Positions 57,801 through 64,000 of a stretch of 64,000 nucleotides of DNA are shown piece after piece; within the stretch, counting starts at the first letter, position 1; the number at the start of each line of letters is the position of its first letter. Below the pieces are notes generated by a model. The model worked only from the letters and a program-made list of their open reading frames with translations, did no database searches and was not told the origin of the DNA. Source of the stretch: Epilithonimonas tenax DSM 16811 (GTDB lineage Bacteria > Bacteroidota > Bacteroidia > Flavobacteriales > Weeksellaceae); assembly GCF_000428485.1 (NCBI RefSeq), contig NZ_AUAA01000015.1, forward strand, positions 1 to 64,000, in the 5' to 3' direction. The translations under genes were made by a program, and so were the position numbers.

Positions 57801-59600
57801 ATGAATCAAAAATTACACGAGATATTCGGGAAAGCGGGTTTTGCCTTTCGGCAATTTCCTTTGGTTTTATTGATGGCTTTGGCGGCTTCGGTTTGTCTGA
57901 TGTTCATCGCTGAGGAAAATTTCCGTACGAGCGAGAAAGTTTTCACATTGACCAAACTCACGCTGGTCTCGTGTTTGGGAATCTCATTGATGTTCGGTTT
58001 GAAAATCCTTTCTCAAAGAATCGGAAAACAGCTTCTACTCGAATTTGGCGGAATTCTATTCCTGATTGGTTTTTATTTTCTTCTCCCAAAATTAGAAAAA
58101 GATTTCACGGAAGTTTATGCGTTTATGCTTGTTCCAACTTTCGTTTTATCGCATCTTTTTGTTTCATTTGCAGCATTTTTCAGGAAGAAAACCGAGATGG
58201 ATTTTTGGCAATACAACAAGAATTTGTTCATCAATATTTTTCTGACTGCCGTTTTCACTGGCGTTTTGACTGGCGGTGTAGAACTGGCGATTGTTGCAGT
58301 GGACCAGCTTTTTGATTTTAATTTTAAAGATAAAATTTACCTCCGTGTTTTTTATTTTTTGGCCATATTTGGAAGCAGTCTTATCTTTTTATTATTCAAT
58401 GAAAAAGGATTGCAATATTTGGAAAAAGAAGGAAGTTATCCGGTTGTTCTGAAATTCTTCACGCAATATATTCTCATTCCACTCCTTATAATATACGTTG
58501 TCATTTTATATTTCTATTCGGCGAAGATCCTGATCCATTGGGAATTGCCAAGAGGTTGGGTTTCTTACCTCGTCCTCGCCTACTCTGTGGTTGGGATTTT
58601 AGCACTATTACTTGTTCACCCACTGAAGGAAAACTCAGCCAAATCTTGGGTCAAGATGTTCTCCAAAATCTTTTATTTTACATTAATTCCTTTATTAATC
58701 TTACTGTTCACTGCCATTTTTACAAGGATTCTGGACTATGGTTACACGGAGCCGAGGTATTTTGTAGTTTTGCTTTCAGTTTGGCTGGCGTCGGTGGTTT
58801 TCTATTTTATCATTGATAAAAACGCGAGCATCAAATTCATTCCGACAAGCTTATTTGGTTTCGGTCTGTTTGCTTTGATTTTCCCCTTTCTCAATACCTT
58901 TTCTGTGGCGAAGAGAAGTCAGAAAAATCAATTGATGGAAATTTTAACTAAGCATAAATTATTAGATAAAAATCAAAAAATAGATTTTTCACAAAAAATT
59001 GCAGACAGTACGGCAACCGAAATTGCAAGCAAGTTTGGCTTTCTGGCAAAGAGAAACGAAGGCGCATCCTTATTACAATTAATTGACGTCAAAAAACAAA
59101 AAGAACTAGCAAAAAACATCAATGATTCTAACAACAGCTATTCGGTTTATTACAGTGCAAAGGACCAATTTTCGAACATTAAAAAAACCGACAGATCCAC
59201 TTCTGATGGTGCGAGATTAGAACTGATTTCCAATCAGCAAATCATTAATGTCAGCGATTACGATTATGTTTTATACTTCAACCGGTACAATCACAGCAGC
59301 AAAACAATGGGCAATGATACATTTGAAATCTTCGACAGGATCACAGATGAAGAACCGCAACTGAAAGTGATTTTAAACTCTGATGAAGAAGCCGATTTTT
59401 CCGGATTGATCAAAGACCTCACCATCAAATATAAAGGAAAGACGGGCAAGATCAATCTCCCGGAAATGGCAGTGGAAGCCGATTTGGAAAATTACCACCT
59501 CAAAATAACCTTCGGAAATCTGATCATCAAAACGAGCAAGGACAACACTTCGCCAAGCATCGATTTTGAAAACGCTTATTTACTGATCAGGAAAAAGTAA
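57801..59600 (+). CDS. DUF4153 membrane protein
   Basis: The 599-residue membrane protein has about 12 helices in residues 20-390 (FPLVLLMALAASVCLMFIAE, TLVSCLGISLMFGLKILSQ, FLTAVFTGVLTGGVELAIVAVDQLF, FWFGLSLII-like segments and others) and a soluble C-terminal ~200 residues with repeated strands and an Asp/Glu-rich patch. This matches the DUF4153 family of Bacteroidota. It follows the BlaI-type gene by 55 bases and ends in a terminator. Function unknown. Confidence 0.85.
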   Translation: MNQKLHEIFGKAGFAFRQFPLVLLMALAASVCLMFIAEENFRTSEKVFTLTKLTLVSCLGISLMFGLKILSQRIGKQLLLEFGGILFLIGFYFLLPKLEKDFTEVYAFMLVPTFVLSHLFVSFAAFFRKKTEMDFWQYNKNLFINIFLTAVFTGVLTGGVELAIVAVDQLFDFNFKDKIYLRVFYFLAIFGSSLIFLLFNEKGLQYLEKEGSYPVVLKFFTQYILIPLLIIYVVILYFYSAKILIHWELPRGWVSYLVLAYSVVGILALLLVHPLKENSAKSWVKMFSKIFYFTLIPLLILLFTAIFTRILDYGYTEPRYFVVLLSVWLASVVFYFIIDKNASIKFIPTSLFGFGLFALIFPFLNTFSVAKRSQKNQLMEILTKHKLLDKNQKIDFSQKIADSTATEIASKFGFLAKRNEGASLLQLIDVKKQKELAKNINDSNNSYSVYYSAKDQFSNIKKTDRSTSDGARLELISNQQIINVSDYDYVLYFNRYNHSSKTMGNDTFEIFDRITDEEPQLKVILNSDEEADFSGLIKDLTIKYKGKTGKINLPEMAVEADLENYHLKITFGNLIIKTSKDNTSPSIDFENAYLLIRKK

Positions 59601-59616
59601 AAGGCGCAAATTTTAA

Positions 59617-59664
59617 GCATAAAAAAAGAAGCGACCTAAAAAAATAGATCGCTTCTTTTATGCT
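59617..59664. terminator. bidirectional terminator with a long imperfect stem
   Basis: AGCATAAA ... AAAGAAGCGA-CTA pairs with TAG-TCGCTTCTTT ... TTTATGCT over an A-rich loop, between the DUF4153 and convergent RRM genes. Confidence 0.85.
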
Positions 59665-59675
59665 GTTAAAGGATA

Positions 59676-60044
59676 TTACCAACGGCCGCCTCCACCGCCT
59701 CCACGGTTTCCACCTCCATTGTTTCCACCACCGTAACCGCCTCCGCTGTTACCACCTCCGTAACCACCTCCACGGTTGTTATCAAAAGATCTTCTTGGTT
59801 TCTCTTCTCTTGGTCTAGCCTCGGTAACATTTAGTATTTTACCGTTAAATTCTTTCTGATTTAAAGCATCTAATGCTTGTTTTCCTTCTTCGTCTCCCAT
59901 TTCTACGAAACCAAATCCTTTTGATCTCCCAGTGTCTCTGTCAGTAATAATTTTTGCAGAAGTTACTTCTCCAAATTCTTCGAATAATTCTTGCAACTGG
60001 TAATCCTTAGTTGCGTAATTGATGTTTGAAACAAAAATGTTCAT
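59676..60044 (-). CDS. RNA-recognition-motif (RRM) protein, glycine-rich tail
   Basis: The 122-residue protein has one RRM: RNP2 NIFVSNINY near the N-terminus and RNP1 SKGFGFVEM (about 45), with the hydrophobic EFGEVTSAKIITDRDTG turn between. The C-terminal ~37 residues are Gly/Asn-rich (GGGYGGGNSGGGYGGGN). Cyanobacterial and Bacteroidota proteins of this kind bind RNA and are often cold-induced. It is convergent with DUF4153 and has a long A/T-rich leader with an inverted repeat (GTTGTTTTT/AAAAACAAC) between its start and the aldo/keto reductase. Confidence 0.95.
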   Translation of the reverse strand: MNIFVSNINYATKDYQLQELFEEFGEVTSAKIITDRDTGRSKGFGFVEMGDEEGKQALDALNQKEFNGKILNVTEARPREEKPRRSFDNNRGGGYGGGNSGGGYGGGNNGGGNRGGGGGGRW

Positions 60045-60201
60045 TTTAAAAAAAAATTAAGTTAACTGTTGTTTTTTAATATTATATCAGGAAAAACAAC
60101 AAAAGAAGATTATTGATTTCAAATATAATTGGGTGCAATTTACAATTATTTTCGAATAATGAGAAACTTTCAGATTTTTTTTAAAAAGAATTTCAAATTT
60201 C

Positions 60202-61062
60202 TTAATCCACCTCTATTCCTCGGCTTGCTTCCAGTATTCTAAACCAGTCTATTGCTTCTAAATCAATCAATAATGATGATTTTAATTGTCTAATCGTTTC
60301 TATTTTTGATGAGCCAATCACCGGAATGATTCTGGAAGGATGTTTCAGGATGAAGGCCAACAAGATTTGATTTTCATCAGCATTGTACTTTTGACAAAGT
60401 TCTTTCAAAATATGGGTGATGCGGATATTCTGATCGGTCTTTTCCGAGAAATAATTTCCCATCACAGACCACGCCATCGGTCTCAGGTTTTTCACCATCA
60501 ACTGATCCAAAGTCCCATCGAAAAAAGAATCCAGATGATTGACAGAAATCTCCACCTGATTCGTCACCAATGGAACATCCTGATTCAGCAATTCAAACTG
60601 AGAATTGGAAAAATTACTGACACCAAATTCCTTTACTTTCCCTTCGGATTTTAAAATCTGGAAGACCTTAGCAATTTCTTCCGGATTCATCAATGGTGAG
60701 GGCCGGTGCAACAGCAAAAGATCCAGGTAGTCTGTCTTCAGGTGGGCGAGACTTTCATGCACACAATTCTGGATATAGCTGGAGTCATAATGATAGTATT
60801 TGAGTGGAGAAGGTTTTCTGTCAGAATTCATCACAATGCCGCACTTGGAGATCAATTGGATCTTCTCTCTGTCGATATTCATTGCTTTCCATGCTTTTCC
60901 GAAAAGTTCTTCTGTCGTGTGACCGCCATAGATATCGGCGTGATCAAACGTGGTGATCTGCTCTTCCAGACAAACTTCTATCAGTTCCTGTACTTTTCTT
61001 TCGGAATGATTGGCGCCCCAAACACCCCAACGCATCGTTCCTGCTATTAATTCTGAATACAT
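60202..61062 (-). CDS. aldo/keto reductase
   Basis: The 286-residue (alpha/beta)8 reductase has the catalytic tetrad readable: Asp in TTFDHADIYGG, Tyr in the same segment, Lys in QLISKCGIVM and His in LLLLHRPSPL. NADPH-binding residues are in PVIGSSKIETIRQL. The family reduces aldehydes and ketones, and this subgroup resembles YdhF-like proteins. Monocistronic, with a promoter box upstream on the minus strand. Confidence 0.92.
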   Translation of the reverse strand: MYSELIAGTMRWGVWGANHSERKVQELIEVCLEEQITTFDHADIYGGHTTEELFGKAWKAMNIDREKIQLISKCGIVMNSDRKPSPLKYYHYDSSYIQNCVHESLAHLKTDYLDLLLLHRPSPLMNPEEIAKVFQILKSEGKVKEFGVSNFSNSQFELLNQDVPLVTNQVEISVNHLDSFFDGTLDQLMVKNLRPMAWSVMGNYFSEKTDQNIRITHILKELCQKYNADENQILLAFILKHPSRIIPVIGSSKIETIRQLKSSLLIDLEAIDWFRILEASRGIEVD

Positions 61063-61077
61063 TTTAGTAATTTTTTA

Positions 61078-61085
61078 CAAATATA
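61078..61085 (-). promoter_or_regulatory. -7 promoter box for the aldo/keto reductase
   Basis: Minus-strand TATATTTG matches TAnnTTTG exactly, 15 bases upstream of the ATG. Confidence 0.5.
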
Positions 61086-61110
61086 TTATGTTAAACACAA
61101 AATACATTAA

Positions 61111-61118
61111 TAAATTTG
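61111..61118 (+). promoter_or_regulatory. -7 promoter box for the T9SS beta-helix gene
   Basis: TAAATTTG is an exact match. It overlaps a TTG codon at 61116, which therefore cannot be the translation start. Confidence 0.5.
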
Positions 61119-61139
61119 AAATTCAAAAAATTTATGTTT

Positions 61140-62588
61140 ATGAAGAAAATAACGATTTTATTGATGATGAGTTGCGCTTTTGTGAATGCACAATTTACAT
61201 CGCCAGGTAACGGTACCAGTTACACTTTAACAAGTCTTTCCACCGCGGCACCCAGTGTATTGGTGAAAAACGGAACAGATTACACACTGACGGCCGACCT
61301 TACGCTTTCTGCTACAGACCAATTGCTGATAGATGAAAACACCACCCTGAAAGTCAATCCCGGTGTTGCCATTTTTGTTTACGGCCAATACAAAACAACA
61401 GCTGCTAACTTTACCATTACAGCAAGTACAATAGGCAGCCCATACAGAGGTATCCGTTTTGAGGAAAGTTCTGTTGCAGAGATGAAAAATACGCGCGTAG
61501 AATACGGCGGCGGCGTGCGTGTACTTTCCAGCGCTCCATTTTTGATGGACAACTGTATCCTTTACAAAAACAACAACTCTGGCTCTACCAATCTTGCCAG
61601 CAGTGCAGCTTTGGCGATCTTCCAGGGATCAGGACACGTGGTGAAAAATTCTCAGTTTCTGGAAAACTCCAGAGCAGGCATCAACTCCGGAGCATCAGGA
61701 GCGGTTTCTATTGATATTATTAATAATTACTTCTACGGGAACAATACAGACAATGGGAATTACCCACAGATCAATATGGGACCTGCCGGCGTAGATTCTA
61801 CTAGGGTTTTGAATAACAATATCATTGGAAACAGAACCATTACAAAATCTGGTGGCATTTCCGTTTCGGGCTTATTGGGCGGTGTCAACCGGTTCCGTGT
61901 ACAGGGCAACATAGTGAAAGACAACCGTTACGGGATTACCCATCAAGGTGCAGGAAGCAGTGGCATCATCAGGAATAACATTATTGAAAATAACAATACG
62001 GAGAACAATCCAAACCTTGGAGGAAGCGGTATCTCTCTCACAGGAACACAAAAAGTGATTGTCCGAAACAACCAGATCCGAGGCAACCTTTGGGGAATAA
62101 CCGTTTTGAGTAGTGCTGTGATAGATCTTGGAACCGCACAAGATCCCGGTGATAACATTTTCAGAAACAACAACAACGCTGGTAATACAGTTGCATTGTT
62201 CAACAACACCTCCAATGTTGTGAACGCCATAGGAAACTGCTGGAGAGAAAACGAACTTTCTACCGACACCATGGTACAGGCCGTCATCGGAAGTCTGAAT
62301 CCTAACACCGTCAATTTTAAACCGTACAATTGCGCAGAAACTTTAGCCGTTTCTGATGTTTCAAAATCAAAAATAAACCTCTATCCAAACCCAAGCAAAA
62401 ATCATTTCTTTCTGGAAACGGAGAACGCAGGCAACATCGTGATCCAGGATCTGAGCGGCAAAGTGGTGCATTCTGCCATCGTGAACAAAGGTAAAAATGA
62501 CATCACTACCAACCTGCAGTCTGGTGTTTATATCATCACACAACAGTCCGAAGGGAAAAAATCCAACACAAAACTGATCATCCAATAA
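61140..62588 (+). CDS. secreted parallel beta-helix protein with T9SS sorting domain
   Basis: The preferred start is ATG at 61140 (MKKITILLMMSCAFVNAQ, a signal peptide); ATG 61134 would add two residues, and the TTG at 61116 falls inside the promoter box. About residues 60-400 form a right-handed beta-helix of pectate lyase/NosD type, with short hydrophobic-Asn repeats (FLMDNCILYKNNNSG, IDIINNYFYGNNTDN, ILNNNIIGNRTI and so on). The C-terminus is a T9SS type A sorting domain (INLYPNPSKNHFF ... TNLQSGVYIITQQ). Likely surface-exposed; the substrate is unknown and catalytic residues were not identified. Confidence 0.85.
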   Translation: MKKITILLMMSCAFVNAQFTSPGNGTSYTLTSLSTAAPSVLVKNGTDYTLTADLTLSATDQLLIDENTTLKVNPGVAIFVYGQYKTTAANFTITASTIGSPYRGIRFEESSVAEMKNTRVEYGGGVRVLSSAPFLMDNCILYKNNNSGSTNLASSAALAIFQGSGHVVKNSQFLENSRAGINSGASGAVSIDIINNYFYGNNTDNGNYPQINMGPAGVDSTRVLNNNIIGNRTITKSGGISVSGLLGGVNRFRVQGNIVKDNRYGITHQGAGSSGIIRNNIIENNNTENNPNLGGSGISLTGTQKVIVRNNQIRGNLWGITVLSSAVIDLGTAQDPGDNIFRNNNNAGNTVALFNNTSNVVNAIGNCWRENELSTDTMVQAVIGSLNPNTVNFKPYNCAETLAVSDVSKSKINLYPNPSKNHFFLETENAGNIVIQDLSGKVVHSAIVNKGKNDITTNLQSGVYIITQQSEGKKSNTKLIIQ

Positions 62589-62612
62589 GTCCATTTGATT
62601 TCAATTCTTAAG

Positions 62613-62640
62613 AAAGCATCACAAATTTGTGGTGCTTTTT
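62613..62640 (+). terminator. intrinsic terminator of the beta-helix gene
   Basis: AAAGCA-CACAAA and TTTGTG-TGCTTT around the centre, followed by a T run. Confidence 0.85.
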
Positions 62641-62658
62641 CCTTTGCCATATTTTCCG

Positions 62659-62666
62659 TAAATTTG
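62659..62666 (+). promoter_or_regulatory. -7 promoter box adjoining the HMA-AraC start
   Basis: TAAATTTG is an exact match, but it lies only 1 base before the ATG at 62668 and 4 before ATG 62671. If used, transcription would begin at or just after the start codon, so a leaderless mRNA starting at ATG 62671 is possible. Confidence 0.45.
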
Positions 62667-62667
62667 A

Positions 62668-63228
62668 ATGATGAAGATCTCTATCAAAAATATGGTTTGC
62701 GACCGATGTCTCTCCGCCGTTCAGGCTATTTTTGATGCACTCAAAATTGAGATTTCTGATATCAATCTCGGTGAAGTTGAAACCAAAAATCAGATTTCCG
62801 ATGATGATTTGCAAAAGCTCAGTACCAGATTACGATCTACGGGATTCGAGATCCTCGAAGATTCTACAAAAAAGCAGATCGAGAAGATCAAAAACCTCAT
62901 CATTCAGAAGATTTCGGAGGAAGATATTGAAGAATATTTTGTTTTGTCTGATTTTTTAAGTTCCGGACTGAATAAAGATTACAGTGCCATCTCCAAGCTT
63001 TTTTCTCAGAACGAAAACCTCACCTTAGAACAATATTGGATTCTCCAAAAAATGGAGAAAGTAAAAGAACTGCTGCTTTACAAAGAATTTAATTTGACAG
63101 AAATATCCTTGAAGCTTGGTTACAAAAGCGTTCAACATCTGTCGAATCAATTTAAGAAAATGACGGGCTTCGCTCCTACTCAATTTGTGCATTCAAAGGA
63201 AAAAAGAATTGCTCTGGACAAGGTTTAA
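62668..63228 (+). CDS. HMA-like domain fused to AraC-type helix-turn-helix
   Basis: The 186-residue protein has an N-terminal segment resembling a heavy-metal-associated domain (ISIKNMVCDRCLSAVQ with CxxC) followed by a short linker and an AraC-family DNA-binding domain: MEKVKELLLYKEFNLTEISLKLGYKSVQHLSNQFKKMTGFAPTQF. This suggests a metal-responsive activator that is all-cytoplasmic and self-contained. No metal transporter is adjacent, so the target genes are unknown. Starts ATG 62668 or 62671 differ by one residue. Confidence 0.82.
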   Translation: MMKISIKNMVCDRCLSAVQAIFDALKIEISDINLGEVETKNQISDDDLQKLSTRLRSTGFEILEDSTKKQIEKIKNLIIQKISEEDIEEYFVLSDFLSSGLNKDYSAISKLFSQNENLTLEQYWILQKMEKVKELLLYKEFNLTEISLKLGYKSVQHLSNQFKKMTGFAPTQFVHSKEKRIALDKV

Positions 63229-63285
63229 GATATGGTTTATAAAAATGAATACAATTCATAGTTGAGATACACCAGTGTCCCAATG

Positions 63286-63375
63286 CTACGGAATCTCTTT
63301 GCAATATCCGGCATTAGCTCCGCCAAAGTCGGGAAGATCCTTGACCACCAATCCTGCACTAGCAATCTTATTTAA
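63286..63375 (-). other. possible C-terminal gene remnant
   Basis: On the minus strand a stretch reads NKIASAGLVVKDLPDFGG then ANAGYCKEIP, ending at a stop (63286-63288). The local GC content is higher than in the flanks and the residues look protein-like, but no start or upstream domain is present. It may be the tail of a decayed gene. Low confidence. Confidence 0.25.
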
Positions 63376-63449
63376 GAAAGTTTGTGAATTTTTGTGGTGA
63401 AAGATGACAGCAAAACGAGTTATATTTACTCTTACAAAAACTGATAGCA

Positions 63450-64000
63450 ATGAAAAACATTTACCTTCTATTTCTACTGTGTCTATTCAATTTTATTTTC
63501 GGGCAAAACAAACAGTTTTTCTACGCATACAAATTTATACCAGATTCAACCAACAAAGCAGATGTCCGAACAGAAATGATGGTGCTGAATATCCAAAAAG
63601 AAAAATCCCAATTTTTTAGTTTTGAGAGGTATTCTATAGATTCTACAATGTTGGCAGAAAGCAAAAAAGGAATCTTGGTAATGCCTCCAGAAAAGGAAAC
63701 AGTGAATGAATTTGTCACAAAACAAGCTAATTCTAACCAGATCGTTTACACCACATTTCTGATGTGGGACAAATATAAGGTGAAACAGGAAGTCCAATTG
63801 GACTGGAAGCTGACCAGTGAGTTTTCCAAAATCCTGAATTATGATGTCCAAAAAGCCACCACAGAATATGGAGGCAGAAAATGGACAGCTTGGTTTACGA
63901 AAGAAATTCCGATTCCGGATGGTCCTTATAAATTCAGAAATTTACCCGGTCTGATTCTGAAAATTGCAGACAGTCAAAACTATCATGTCTTCGAACTGAA
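63450..64000 (+). CDS. GLPGLI-family protein, 3' end outside window
   Basis: An ATG at 63450 opens a frame of 551 bases to the window edge. The product starts MKNIYLLFLLCLFNFIFGQ (signal peptide) and contains WTAWFTKEIPIPDGPYKFRN then LPGLILKIADSQ, so the family motif reads NLPGLI rather than GLPGLI. This is a paralog of the gene at 22957-23790. Truncated only by the window. Confidence 0.88.
   Translation, partial: MKNIYLLFLLCLFNFIFGQNKQFFYAYKFIPDSTNKADVRTEMMVLNIQKEKSQFFSFERYSIDSTMLAESKKGILVMPPEKETVNEFVTKQANSNQIVYTTFLMWDKYKVKQEVQLDWKLTSEFSKILNYDVQKATTEYGGRKWTAWFTKEIPIPDGPYKFRNLPGLILKIADSQNYHVFEL

Noticed and set aside
1-64000. tRNA, rRNA and riboswitch search by eye
   Set aside because: No tRNA cloverleaf, rRNA segment or recognised riboswitch core was seen. 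A covariance-model scan would be needed to exclude small RNAs.

Overview
The window looks like a chromosomal stretch of a Weeksellaceae bacterium (Bacteroidota, Flavobacteriia), close to Chryseobacterium, Epilithonimonas or Elizabethkingia. The signs are two secreted proteins with C-terminal type IX (T9SS type A) sorting domains, two GLPGLI-family proteins, DUF5916 and DUF2490 envelope proteins, a PNGase F-like enzyme and a fused CcsBA cytochrome c maturation protein. The DNA is AT-rich, Shine-Dalgarno sequences are mostly absent, and many genes are preceded by the Bacteroidota -7 promoter box TAnnTTTG. I saw no rRNA, tRNA or CRISPR array.

Layout. 1-2.5 kb: an accessory island with the 5' part of an IS3-type transposase, a gene fragment beside it, and a very AT-rich run encoding a membrane-anchored vWA-like protein, a secreted thermonuclease and a small membrane protein. 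2.5-10.3 kb: flippase, FkbM methyltransferase, glutathione peroxidase, gcvT, YjdM/PhnA-like protein, an orphan ABC ATPase, a YceI lipoprotein and pheS. 10.5-14.0 kb: a histidine kinase and LuxR-type regulator, then a gene-free 0.6 kb that holds a promoter, a duplicated 126-bp unit with six near-identical double-ATG translation starts, and a strong terminator. 14.2-15.6 kb: a four-gene redox operon (flavin reductase, YjdI, OsmC, GNAT). 15.9-22.9 kb: DUF5916 barrel, glnS, a PhoB/PhoR-like pair split by a hairpin terminator, and a pRiA4b ORF-3-like acidic protein. 23-32 kb: GLPGLI protein, lipoproteins, SDR, a 21-bp minisatellite, a GH13 lipoprotein, an Rrf2 regulator with its oxidoreductase, a serine hydrolase and an XRE membrane regulator.

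31.6-36.5 kb is a fatty-acid block: acyl-CoA dehydrogenase divergent from two tandem acyl-CoA ligases. 36.6-43.3 kb: MarC, part of a bat operon (TPR plus BatD), an ABC-2 exporter and an SPFH protein. 43.4-52.7 kb: PNGase F-like secreted protein, tyrosine phosphatase, CcsBA, FtsK and an HD hydrolase. 52.8-64 kb: DUF2490, pyruvate dehydrogenase E2 and E1-alpha, PAP2-BlaI-DUF4153, an RRM protein, aldo/keto reductase, a T9SS beta-helix protein, an HMA-AraC fusion and a 3'-truncated GLPGLI gene.

Most of the window is housekeeping and envelope biology. The least explained items are the double-ATG array at 12,997-13,407, structured dispersed repeats with compensatory stem changes at 27.7, 36.5 and 53.6 kb, the 21-bp minisatellite at 25.8 kb, the vWA-nuclease-membrane cluster beside the IS, and the terminator between a response regulator and its kinase. 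All functional statements come from reading the translated sequence; no database search was run.
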